11,347 bases of DNA from Funneliformis mosseae. Taxonomy: Eukaryota; Glomeromycota; Glomeromycetes; Glomerales; Glomeraceae. Where the stretch lies: the NCBI GenBank assembly GCA_910592005.1, contig CAJVPP010003549.1, positions 1-11,347 on the forward strand, given 5' to 3'. A program made the translations under genes and the position numbers. The first letter of the stretch is position 1. Each line of letters opens with the position of its first letter. This document shows positions 1 to 8,789 of this stretch, piece by piece. The notes beneath the pieces are model-generated. The model was not told the origin of the DNA and ran no database searches. It saw only the letters and a list, made by a program, of their open reading frames with translations.

Positions 1-19
1 TTTAAAAAAAATTTAATAG

Positions 20-313
20 ATATTATTAATTAACTTTAAGAATTATGAGGGGTCGGATACTTATGATCGCTACTGTAAGTATAATGATAGATCAATATAT
101 GCATTTATTTGGGTCAATTAGTTATGAGAAAGTTGACAAATGATTCAATTCTTCAATGTCCAATTTATGAAATACAGACAACTGAAAATTTTCAATAGCA
201 TAGGATCTATCTGATATCTCTTATAAAAAGTCTTCTAAAGGTACATTTCGTGCAATGCTGTCATTTTACACGTATTACAACTTCACATAATTTATCAAAT
301 AATCGATATTTAA
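20..313 (+). pseudogene. Decayed coding stretch, family not recognised
   Basis: One frame starting after the TAG at 17-19 reads as protein-like sequence to the TAA at 311-313, with composition unlike random AT-rich DNA: an aromatic- and charge-rich block (YDRYCKYNDRSIYAFIWVN, about 62-118) and a second block (MIQFFNVQFMKYRQLKIF, about 149-202). Between them the frame has three stops, but a neighbouring frame reads SYEKVDK there, which suggests a pair of compensating small indels. Later stops (TGA, TAA, TAA between about 215 and 240) sit where Gln, Arg or Trp codons could have been. No ATG and no recognisable catalytic motif are visible, and no neighbouring gene gives context. I do not know the family. 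It is probably a fragment of a repeated gene or transposon protein; chance coding-like sequence remains possible. Confidence 0.35.
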
Positions 314-960
314 AAATGAGTTTTATTATACAGCAATTTAATAAATATAATACAATAATGTGACATAATAATGCTTTAACAATAATTTTATAATGGGTTA
401 TCAATATTTTATATAATACTTTAATAATGTAATTGATGTAATGTTATAATGATTTTAAATATCATAATGATAATGTGTAATTATAGTTTTACAATGCATT
501 GTATCATGCTTAATAACAATACAGATAATGATAAAAAAATTACATTGCAAATATGTAACAATCATATGGTTTAAAAATATGAAATTTCAGCAAAATAAGT
601 TAAGAATAAAATGGGATTTTAATTAGTAATTTCTTGATCATCATATTTTAAACCCTTTTAGTTTAAAAAATTGCTAATTATCCAAACAGAAATCTGATCT
701 TCTATTACATCTTTTTTTTAATGATAATCTTTTTTAAATTTAAATATTGCAATAATTATTATTTTATTATTTTATATTCTTTAATTTACTTTTTTTCGTT
801 AGCTGCTTAATTTTATTAAAAGTTGTCTTTTAAACGATATTTCATTCTTTTAAATAAATTCAAATAAATTATGAATTATTTAAGTTGAGCATCTCAAGCA
901 GTAATTTTAAGAAATAATAAGAAGGAGTAAGTAAATAGGAGAGTGATAAGAACCTCTAAT
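314..960. other. AT-rich spacer without a recognisable gene
   Basis: The sequence is extremely AT-rich, with many short ATAATG-like words around 340-540 and long T runs around 710-800. No open frame of useful length or protein-like composition was found on either strand, and no RNA gene or terminal repeat was seen. Confidence 0.6.
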
Positions 961-977
961 CAAACTTTTAAAGTATA

Positions 978-1300
978 TAATTTTTTTTATTTTATTTATT
1001 ATTTTTTTTTCATTTTTTTAAATGATTTATTTATAGGAAAATACATGAAGCTTTGTATTCTATATTTTCTTATTGTAGAGAATATAATATAAAGTCTAAA
1101 TTATTTATAGTCAAGTATTATTATTCAAAAACATAATAGATTTTTTTTATTTTTTATTATTATTATTTTTTTTTTATTTTTTAAAATAATCTATTTATGA
1201 AAAAATACATAAAGCTTTATATTCTATATTTTCTCAGTGTAAAGAATATAATGTGAAGTCTAAATTATTTATAGTCAAGCATTATTATTTAAAAACATAG
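978..1300. repeat. Two-copy tandem direct repeat, period about 164 bp
   Basis: Two adjacent diverged copies are visible. Each starts with a T-rich run (about 978-1020 and 1141-1182). Then come an ATACATGAAGCTTTGTATTC-type block (1041 in copy 1; ATACATAAAGCTTTATATTC at 1205 in copy 2), a TATATTTTCT segment, an AAGTCTAAATTATTTATAGT block, and AAAACATA at the end. The offset of the ATACAT blocks gives the 164-base period. The copies differ by scattered substitutions. No coding frame runs through the unit, and no third copy was seen. Confidence 0.85.
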
Positions 1301-1476
1301 ATTTTTTAAAAATATTTTATAATATAATATTAAACAATAAATTACATTTAATTAATGATTAATATTTTTAATAATTAGAATACTTTGTCTAAAATTTGAT
1401 TAAAGAATCAAAAAGGTTGTATAGGAATTTATTTATATAAGGAGATATGTGATATTTATTTAATGAAGATTTTTAA

Positions 1477-2033
1477 AATTATAAATCAGCGTTAATAAAT
1501 AATTATATTAGAAGTGAAGTAGATCTTATTTCACCAATACTAAATAATATTGATGGAGTTATCAACTTGGATGTTTTAAAAAATTTAAAAAACTATAATT
1601 TTAAGATTAAGGATTTAGAAGAAAGAATCGTAGAATTAACAGCAACAATAATAACAATACAATCACTACCATCAAAACTATCATCAGTAATAATGGAAAA
1701 TTTAGAAAACTTAACCAAAAAATTGCAGAATATATTGAAGAAATTATGTAATCTCAATTTTTACAATCAATGTTAATCATATCTAAAGATCAATTGCATA
1801 AATATAAGCTACATAAAATAGTTTTACTTGAATATAATGAATATATCCAAGAAATTTATCAGGTGGTTCATAATATTTCTAATAAACTTTCAATGCATAT
1901 TTCTTACTCTTGTACAAAAAATATTAAGAAGAAAAATATAAATTCATTTCCTTCTTTTAAAAATAAATTAAATGAATTATTACTGAAATATGTAGAAAAA
2001 TTCAGGTTTGTAAAGAATAGTCACAAAAAGTAA
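1477..2033 (+). pseudogene. Broken ORF pair, coiled lysine-rich hypothetical protein
   Basis: A frame open from 1477 to the stop at 1774-1776 has no ATG near its start; its first usable initiator is a TTG at 1567. It reads a helical, coiled-coil-like segment (KIKDLEERIVELTA at about 1600-1641, then ENLENLTKKLQNILKKL at about 1697-1747). A second frame, ATG at 1770 to the stop ending at 2033, overlaps its end and is also Lys/Asn/Ile-rich and helical (87 residues). Frame 2 reads sensibly upstream of its ATG from about 1722 across one in-frame TAA, which suggests a frameshift near 1725-1750 in a once continuous gene. No domain, signal peptide or catalytic motif is seen. Coiled segments of this type occur in repeated fungal hypothetical proteins, but I cannot assign a family. 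Two small unrelated ORFs, or chance, are alternatives. Confidence 0.3.
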
Positions 2034-2040
2034 TTTCTCT

Positions 2041-2300
2041 ACTATCACCATTACCATTATCAGCATTAGCAGCAATAACAATAACAACAAAATAAAAAAC
2101 AATTAAAAACTTCAAATAGAAAAAAAATTTGTTATATAAAATGAAAATTATTTGAAGAATATCAGGAATTTAAAAAAAAAATCCTGATAATGAGAAGTTA
2201 GATTTAAAGAAATATTTTTCAGTTAAAATTAAGATTAAATCAAAAAATAAAGATCTTAAGAGTGTAGATTTCTTTTTTTGCATTATAACATGCAAAATTT
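2041..2300 (+). other. Low-complexity and possible decayed coding sequence
   Basis: An (A/T)C(A/C)-rich triplet-like run (2041-2090) translates as Ser/Thr/Ile then poly-Asn. It is followed by short coding-like blocks in shifting frames (EEYQEFKKK around 2151-2177; DNEKLDLKKYFSVKIKIK around 2187-2240). It could be the downstream part of the broken gene at 1477-2033, but frames and boundaries cannot be fixed. Confidence 0.2.
2160..2189. repeat. 8-bp perfect inverted repeat (hairpin)
   Basis: TATCAGGA (2160-2167) and TCCTGATA (2182-2189) are perfect reverse complements separated by 14 A-rich bases. There is no U-tract typical of a bacterial terminator and no gene end to serve; it may be incidental. 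Confidence 0.4.
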
Positions 2301-3180
2301 TAAAATAATTGAAGGTAATATTTCGTTAAATTTATTTGATTTATAATTTATTATGCTCAATTTAAAATTAATTTTAATATAATAAATTTATTATATAGGA
2401 AATTACCATTGTATAAGTGAAAATGATAAAACGTTATTTTGATGATTCAAAATATCTAAAGAAAAGATAGATTTAGTTATGAATAAGATAGTGCAGTTCA
2501 ATCATATTAGACTTATATATATAACAATCCATCTCATGCTTTTCAAAATTTAGGGGATTTAATTATTTATCTTTAAATATCTTATCAGTTAATTTTGTAT
2601 TTTTTTTTTGCATAAGCATTTAAAGAACTTTAAATTTTCTTTATTAATAATAAGTAGAAATAACACTAGCATTACTATTAGAAGTAGTATCAATAATAGC
2701 ATTAACAGTACTATCAGCACCAATAGCGTCACCACTATCACTATCTGGAATAGCAGCAGTATTACTTTCAATTACAAGAACTCAGCCATTTACACAACAT
2801 TTTGAAATTTTTTGTAATAATAATAAAATAGTTTATCAATCTTAAGATTATGTTTATGAAAATAAAAAGAGCAAATATGAAGAAGATTATCTGAATCATT
2901 TATGATGTGTAATTAATTTTTTTTTATTATTTGTTTATTATTATTACTTTGATATTATTAATTTTAATATATATTTAATTTAATAGTTGCGTTGATAAAA
3001 TGCTATATGATATCAATAAATAGCAGATTATATTTTAGATATAATAGTATTTTATTATCTGTCAATGTTTAATAATTTAAGTAATCTTTGTTTTTCAAAT
3101 CAGATAAATTAATTATTTAATTTAAAGATCATTATTTTTAATAAACTTTATTTATTTATACTTATTTTTATTTTATTATA
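2301..3180. other. AT-rich spacer with a Ser/Thr/Asn-type low-complexity block
   Basis: Mostly featureless AT-rich sequence. Between about 2655 and 2790 a triplet-like stretch (ACTAGCATTACTATTAGAAG and similar) translates on the plus strand as Ser/Thr/Asn/Ile-rich and on the minus strand as Leu/Ile/Val-rich. The minus-strand frame has a membrane-like look, but this follows from the base composition. Short coding-like words follow (TQPFTQHFEIF, about 2775-2810). No gene can be supported. Confidence 0.45.
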
Positions 3181-3183
3181 TAG

Positions 3184-3546
3184 ATAAAAAAATTGTTTAA
3201 GGTATTTGAAATGTGTGCAATAAATTTTAATACTATTTGTATTGATCGTGATAATGATAAGTATAGATTTTGTTAGCTTGTACCATTAGGAGATTAAGAA
3301 AGAGGTGATGTGATATTTCCACAACTCAATATAAGAGTAAAATTGAAACCTAAAAATATTTTAGCATTTAGATCAAATTTACTTATACATGGTAATCTTT
3401 TATATTTTAACGTTAAGCATTTATTAGTATTTTTTATACATAATAATTTATTTTTGAAGACCTTTGTAAATATAAAAAATACAAATTCTTTTGAGAATAA
3501 TAAACAAAAGAAAAAGAAAGAAAATCAAATGCAATTTAATAATTGA
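3184..3546 (+). pseudogene. Relic resembling TET/JBP-like 2OG-Fe(II) dioxygenase C-terminal half
   Basis: After the TAG at 3181-3183 a single frame reads to the TGA at 3544-3546 with two internal stops (TAG 3274-3276 and TAA 3295-3297), both at positions where Trp would fit. Visible blocks are MCAINFNTICIDRDNDKY (from 3211), LVPLGD, FPQLNI, AFRSNLLIHGN (about 3361-3393) and VFFIHNN (about 3427-3450), followed by a Lys/Asn-rich tail. This order matches the double-stranded beta-helix core of fungal TET/JBP-like dioxygenases: an HxD iron motif, a GG..P strand, an R-S-x-L-x-H segment with the distal iron His, then a 2OG-binding Arg before an aromatic strand. Here the distal His (LLIHG) remains, the first His of HxD appears as Asp (IDRD), and the expected Arg appears as Lys (NVKHL), so it should be inactive. 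Such genes act on 5-methylcytosine and in fungi often travel with transposons. The match is from memory of family layout; another DSBH oxygenase is possible. Confidence 0.5.
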
Positions 3547-3630
3547 ATTTTATTTTTAAGATTATAATTTATTTTTTATTTTATTTTATTTTTATTTTAT
3601 TTTTAATTTTATTTTATTTTTATTATTTAA
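3546..3630. repeat. ATTTT-type pentanucleotide-rich tract
   Basis: An imperfect run of TTTTA/ATTTT units follows the dioxygenase relic (densest at about 3568-3624). It is a simple-sequence repeat with no coding potential. Confidence 0.8.
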
Positions 3631-3778
3631 AAAAGAAATTTTAAAAATAATAAAATGTTGAATGCATTAATTTAAATGCAGAAAATTCACACATATTATT
3701 GATATTGTTATATGACATAATATTGTTAATCTTAAATAAAATCATATTTTTAAAAAAAGTTTATTATAATAATACTTA
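3631..3778. other. AT-rich spacer, nothing recognised
   Basis: Short AT-rich stretch between the simple repeat and the minus-strand open frame. No gene, motif or repeat was identified. Confidence 0.6.
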
Positions 3779-4090
3779 TCAAAATAAATAAATAATAATA
3801 ATAATTTTATTAAATTTTCTCTCTATCAAAATATAAAATTTGTATCTAGAATTATTCTCCATTTTAAAAAATTCTACACAATGATCTATTCCTATAACTT
3901 CAATAAATTGAAAATCACTAAATTTATTAAAATATAACTGTTTATAGTTATCATATTGTAAATTATCAATTTTATGAACATAAGCAAATATTCGAGTTGA
4001 TTCATTATGTTCATGTGAAACAAAATATTCTATTTCACTATATATTTCTTCTTGTATGAAATTTCTACTTATATTTATATGATAAGCATT
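3779..4090 (-). pseudogene. Start-less 103-codon open frame, transposase-tail-like fragment
   Basis: A minus-strand frame is open from 4090 (after a TAA at 4091-4093) to the TGA at 3779-3781. Apart from one late internal Met there is no initiator, so standard ORF calling misses it. It has balanced, clearly protein-like composition: NAYHINISRNFIQEEIYSEI, then YFVSHEH, RIFAYVHKIDN, FQFIEVIGIDHCVEFFKMEN, and a basic end YILIERKFNK that runs into an ATT triplet repeat. The F-Q/F-I-D/E-V-x-x-I-D-x-C-V-x-F layout resembles the extreme C-terminal part of transposase-like proteins that I associate with repeats in Rhizophagus-type genomes; the family name is uncertain. A one-base shift near 4093 continues the sense upstream (about 4094-4122: QINIIVDKMLII) up to the LINE poly(A). 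This suggests that the LINE inserted into, or truncated, this older element. Confidence 0.45.
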
Positions 4091-4122
4091 TTATCAACTA
4101 TAATGTTAATCTGAAATGTAGA

Positions 4123-4132
4123 TTTTTTTTTT
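4123..4132 (-). other. LINE poly(A) tail
   Basis: Ten consecutive T on the plus strand are the 3' poly(A) of the minus-strand element. They directly follow TTTAAA-type sequence and the terminal hairpin. This is the expected product of priming at the 3' end during retrotransposition. Confidence 0.75.
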
Positions 4133-4386
4133 AAATGCGGCAGTCTCGCATAATCTTTATTAATATTTAAGAATTTATAAGAAAACAAAATAAAACAGAA
4201 AATACAAAAATATCTATAAACTAATTTAGTGAACTAAACTACTTTATCAATATCAACCTTGCATTTTACTGAACTAAACTATACATCAGAAAAGAAAAAA
4301 AAACTAATCTAAATTAAAATACAGATATCAAATGTCCAGAAGGAAGGGCGTAGTTACTGCTGAATCAGAAATTTGATCAGTAGGTA
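4133..4386 (-). other. LINE 3' untranslated region
   Basis: This segment follows the last readable part of ORF2 (TGA at 4387-4389; a further in-frame TAA lies at 4354-4356). It is AT-rich with an oligo-T run (about 4295-4303 on the element strand). It ends in AATAAA (element strand, 4156-4161), about 23 bases before the poly(A), which fits a polyadenylation signal, and then the hairpin. Confidence 0.6.
4135..4151 (-). promoter_or_regulatory. Terminal 3' hairpin of the LINE RNA
   Basis: On the element strand ATGCG, a 7-base loop AGACTGC, and CGCAT form a perfect 5-bp stem, two bases before the poly(A). It is the most GC-containing patch of the 3' UTR and retains perfect pairing in an otherwise decayed copy. 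In several LINE families the reverse transcriptase recognises a 3'-terminal stem-loop; that role is inferred here. Confidence 0.5.
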
Positions 4387-4830
4387 TCATGAGCAATTGT
4401 CACTATAAAGAAAGCAGGATTGTGTGAAGGTGTTTGTGTAAAGTGAGGGAAACCTGAGGATATCTAAGCTACTGTAAATCATCTTTGATATTATTAGATA
4501 TTTTCCATATTTGTAATGATTCACATCTTTCCAACTAAATCTTATAGACTGAGCTAAATATATCATCAAATAGGGATGATATGAGACTAAGGGTAAGTTG
4601 TTTGTTGTTTATGATATTGTTAATTAAGGTAGTAAATGATGAAGGAACAATCCCTTTTAATGGATCTATAAAATATAAATTGTTATTTATTGAGCTGCAA
4701 TCCTATATTGGAGATTGTTCTACATATAAGATATGAGTGTCATTGTTGAGTTTATTGAGTTCTTTTAGTTAAAATATAAATGATTGTTTGTGTTCAAGGA
4801 TAATGTTGGTAAGGAAGTTGTATTATTAGA

Positions 4831-4881
4831 ATAAGTCCAAATGTGATTAAAATTTTCAATCGCATTAACACAACAGAAGCA
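4831..4881 (-). other. C-terminal Cys/His zinc-knuckle-like motif of ORF2, last ligand lost
   Basis: The stretch reads CFCCVNAIENFNHIWTY. The Cys pair (4881-4879 and 4872-4870) and the His (4845-4843) fit a C-x2-C...H-x3-C layout seen at the C-terminus of many LINE ORF2 proteins. The final position is Tyr (TAT, 4833-4831) instead of the expected Cys (TGT), a single G to A change. The motif is thought to bind RNA or DNA during target priming. Confidence 0.5.
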
Positions 4882-5219
4882 GCTATTGGAAACATAAGTC
4901 TGTAGATATCAAGCATTCATGATTGTTAAGGTGAGGAGTAATTGTAAGATCAATTTGAGTTTAAATTGCTTCCTCTTACATGCATCAAATGATATTACTC
5001 TAGCATTTTCTGAATCATTTAGAATATAAAAAAAAGATTGTCAATCAATGTGGTGATCATTATATTTAGCAATTTGGGGAAGAGTTAAAATGTTTCAGCC
5101 TAAGAAGCTTGTTATAGATGTTTAATAAATAAATGAAGTGGAGTGATGATTAGTATATTATTATAATATATGAAGTATTTAAGACTCAGGTGTTTGTGGT
5201 TAATGCACAAGGGAGCACT

Positions 5220-5660
5220 AGAGATCTGTTTTGCTAAAGTATTTACTTTGTTGTTAAACTGATCTAATCCATGAGCTTTGACTTTTGTTAGTTTTAACGT
5301 GACTTTGTTAGTTGTAATGAGTTGTATTAAGATTATCCAAATGTGAAAATACAGAATTTTGAACGCGAGTTTAGGGAAGGAGACTCTTCACATATGGTGA
5401 TGATTTTGTGATATAATGCAATTGCAATTTGTGAATCAGTGCAAATTTCAATAGTAGAGTTTGGCGGTGCAGTGTAAGTTATAATAAGAATTGCAACAAT
5501 TTCTGCTAATGTAGAGAAAGAAGAATGTAACATAAGTATTGCATTAAAGGAGAATTGAGGCCAGTTCTGGTTTGTTTGTAATCACACTATTCCCATCTGG
5601 CAGTCAGAAGATCCTAAAGATGTGAGAGAACCATCTGTATAAAATTGGAGAAAGTTAGCA
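5220..5660 (-). other. RNase H domain of LINE ORF2
   Basis: The RNase H signature is easy to read. FYTDGSL has the first catalytic Asp at 5633-5635, STLAEIVAI has the Glu at 5501-5503, and CTDSQIAI has the second Asp at 5435-5437. After a frameshift near 5340, KVKAHG (His 5271-5273) and NNKVNTLAK follow. The last position, normally the fourth acidic residue (V-D-x-L-A), is Asn (AAT, 5241-5243), explained by one G to A change. An in-frame TGA near 5585 replaces an expected Trp. The domain would remove the RNA strand of the RNA:DNA hybrid. An RNase H in ORF2 argues for a lineage such as the I/Tad/R1-like groups rather than L1. Confidence 0.85.
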
Positions 5661-6659
5661 TTAGCAAATTGTGATTTAAGATGATCTAATCTATTAATGG
5701 ATGTTTGATTAAGGGAAGGATATCCAAGTTAGGTAAAGGGTTAGTTGTGTATTGATAAGGAGAGGTTAATATTAATAATGCGATTTCACGAAGCATTAAG
5801 TGAGAAAGGCTACACTACCATTCCTCATGGGGTTTGTGAAAAACTTTAACTACTGAGCTATATACTTTAAGTAATTTAATAGCACAAAAACTATGATGTT
5901 GTTGTTGTTTGTAAGGTATATGGGCTGAATGATCAAACAAATTGCATCTAGTATAAGGAGTAATAGGTGTTTGGTTACAACTTGCTTGATTTTGCAAATA
6001 ATGTTACGCATGTATGATAGTTTAGTTGACTTTAACTACTTTGCCTATGATGAATGTCATATATTAATTAGACCATATGATAATAAAGATTGGATTAGTT
6101 ACTAAGGTGTTAAAATTGGGATGTTGAGTAGATGCTTTGATGATGAATGAGTGAGGCAGATAATTGTCAATTAGGATTCTATTCGAGTTATTGATTAAGA
6201 GCTGCGATTCTAATTGTCTATACCATTTGACATTATAGAATACTGAATCGTAGACCATATTCAGATCAAAGGCTGTAAATAGGCTAATTTCATCCATAGT
6301 GGTGAGTTAATTAATGTATAAAATTAAAAGTGAACACAGTTTCAGTATATTTTGCTGATATATTTTGGGAGTGAGAAATTGTACTATCAGAAGTGAACCT
6401 CCTTCTATTTGTCTGAGTTTATAATCTACATCTAGACATTGTTAAAATTTAAATCCAATTTGTTTAGCATCTGATAGGAAACCTGACCACCAATCCTTAA
6501 AGGGCTTGAATTCTGTGTAAGGCCAGTTAGTTAAGGGGATGTTGGTAACCATTCCAATAGTTGAAGTTGTAAAATGTATAGTCATAAAATTGAGTTGAGA
6601 AGTGAAATATCATTTGTCATCTTTAATAAATCTGAAGCTTTAGCTTATATTTGTTTATC

Positions 6660-7945
6660 ATATAGGTACGCCAAATTGTAACCAAATGTGGAATGTAAAA
6701 CTGAAGCGGAAATAAATCTTGAAAGTTCTAATTTCTTTTTGAAAAAGGTTTTGAATGAGGTCATGAGTATATCATAAACTAAATGGAAAACAAATGTAAG
6801 TTTTGTCTTATATAATATTTTAAGAATAATGACGATATTGAAAATAGCAACTATATGTTTAGCAGTGAGCTTTTTCTTGCTCAAAATATTTTTTGTTTTG
6901 GTAAATTCATCTATGATTTGCTTAGTAATGAATTGTTTGTTATTAAATAACAATACCCAGACCCCCAAATATCTAGTAAATTCTTTATGATGAAGAGGTG
7001 ACAGCCAGATATTTTTATTATTAAAGTTGAAATTAACAGGAGAAGAGTCTTTGTCATTAATCATTAGGACTGATTTATCCCAGTTGACCTGGATGCTATT
7101 AAGTGTGTAGAAAGAATCAGCTATATTTATTATATTATGAGATCAGATCTGGAATCTGCCAACTAAAGCGTATCGTTCATGTATGCTAAGGCTAAAACGT
7201 GATTTAAAAAGCTCTATGTATTACACTTTGTAATGTTTGTTCTCTAATAGACGTATTGTGTGTAACTATGTGCTGAATTTTGTATAAAGCTTAAGAGAGG
7301 GTCGTAGTATATGCATTATAAAATAGGAGATATAATTTTACTTTGGTCAATACTGGAGAGAACTAAGTAAGTATCTGAATTACCATATGTAGTAAAAACT
7401 TGATTAAATCGTGGGAGGAAGATTGAAATACAAAAATTTAATAAATGCTTCTGGGAATTGGAGATGGTTGAGAGCTCTGATAAGCATAGTGATGTTAACT
7501 CGATTATATACCTTTGACATATCTTGGAATAGAATCCAGAGATTGTTGTGGTAAAATGAAGTATTATAATCAATGTTATCAAAAATATGTATTGGTTCGA
7601 AAGTACTCCTACAGGTAATCTGGCAAAATTGTTTCCTTTGAGAATGTTATTGGTGGATAAGACATTCAGAAGTCGACTATTAATTAGCTTAGTGAGAGCT
7701 TTATGTGGATATTCGAGGAGCTTAATTAGACGAGTGTTTGTTAAATTATATTCTCAGGATTTTAGTTTAGGTATTGAATACACAAAAACAAGTTTCCATC
7801 TACTAGGTGCTATATTAAGAAATAGACATCTGCAAATGATGATCCAAAGGCATTTTGATGCAAACGGGCTGAGATATTTTAACATTTCATTAGAGATTTT
7901 TGATGGTTCAGGAGCTTTTCTATTTGGGAGAGCCCTAATAATCAT
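6660..7945 (-). other. Reverse transcriptase domain of LINE ORF2
   Basis: Blocks in order are RALPNRKAPEPSKIS (7937-7893, the N-terminal LPNKKAPGPD-like signature), WKLVFVYSIPK (about 7794-7762), NTRLIKLLEYPHKALTKLIN (finger and motif 2-like), motif A LFQDMSKVYNRV (about 7532-7497; catalytic Asp GAT 7521-7523 retained, read in a frame shifted from its neighbours), motif B SSIDQSKIISPIL (about 7357-7319; the usual Gly before and after I-D-Q are both Ser), motif C YMND (7172-7183, normally two Asp; the first is Asn), and a thumb region with RYLGVWV and FNIVIILKILYKTKLTF (about 6970-6790). Stops occur at 7760ish and at 7316-7318 directly after motif B, where Trp would fit. The polymerase is therefore disabled independently at the catalytic motif and by frame breaks. 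Confidence 0.88.
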
Positions 7946-8789
7946 GCGCTATTCTTCTTCTGAGGGGAGTTATATTATAGAATTATATATGTTAGAATCA
8001 ATTGATTTGTCAGGTGTGTACACTTGTTTCTATACCTCTGAGAGAGATAGGTTAGAATATTGTGAGCTAACCACTCTTTGAAAATGTCTTACCGTTTTAT
8101 TTTGAATATCCTTTGAATCTGTGAGGAGTTCTTTGTTAGGACTATTATTGTTTAGACATCTGTCTAACGTGATAGTAATGCGAAGACGTTTCAATAATGA
8201 GTCAAACATAGTTTTTTAGTCTTCCACTAAATTAGTACATCTTCATTTAATAGCATCATTGATAGCTTTAGTTTTGAGTTCATCTTTGTTTAATTTGGTT
8301 GAAGTGAATAAGATTTTACAAAGATCAATTAAAAGAGAACGAATCGTTATGATATCTTGTATTAATAGTTGACTAATATCAGGAACTGCTATATTGTATT
8401 CTGATAAGAATGTTATTATCTTCTTAAACTAGGTGATCCATTTGGGGTCTACTATGTTCTCTGTGATGCATTTTTTGCTTAGTTTACAAAGTTTCTGAAC
8501 TAATTTGATACATTTGTATATTAATTTGAGCAATCGTGGTCTAAGATCCCTATTATAATGTGAAGTGTGTTTGTTAAGGATTGTTTTATTGGCAGTGTCT
8601 ATGGTTGAATTCTGTAGCAGTTCCTAATAATAGTTTAAGTGGTGGATTGTATGGATATTATTAAATGACATAGAGTTCAGTCTTGTATTTTTATATTATT
8701 AGTCAGTTGAAGCTCCAAAAGTTGACCAGTTTTCTTCAAACATATTATCATATTGGTAAATTAGTTTTTTTATTGCTGTATGTTAAGTG

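Noticed and set aside
2160..2189. Hairpin as a transcription terminator or riboswitch
   Set aside because: Only an 8-bp stem with a long A-rich loop, no gene end beside it, and a eukaryotic-looking context.
2589..2805. Opposed ORFs: Leu/Ile-rich minus frame as a membrane protein, and Ser/Thr/Asn-rich plus frame as a protein
   Set aside because: Both arise from the same triplet-like low-complexity sequence; the hydrophobic look is a by-product of A/T/C composition, and neither continues into sensible sequence.
3700..4080. CRISPR-like or regularly spaced repeat array
   Set aside because: Only short ATT/AAT triplet runs are present; no repeated unit with regular unique spacers exists anywhere in the window.
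2991..4098. 14-base inverted pair GTTGATAAAATGCT (2991-3004 plus; 4098-4085 minus) as terminal repeats of a DNA transposon carrying the dioxygenase and transposase relics
   Set aside because: The match does not extend further on either side. In DNA this AT-rich a 14-base match is roughly expected by chance over several kilobases, and no target duplication flanks it.
1..4122. Mitochondrial DNA, because of the extreme AT content and TTG/GTG-start ORFs
   Set aside because: No mitochondrial protein, rRNA or tRNA is visible, while poly(A)-tailed LINE and transposase-like relics point to nuclear repeat DNA.
7587..8081. Plus-strand 164-codon ORF as a gene
   Set aside because: It is antisense to the reverse transcriptase N-terminal part, where the minus strand reads RALPNRKAPEPSKIS and following blocks. 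The plus-strand translation shows no recognisable motif.
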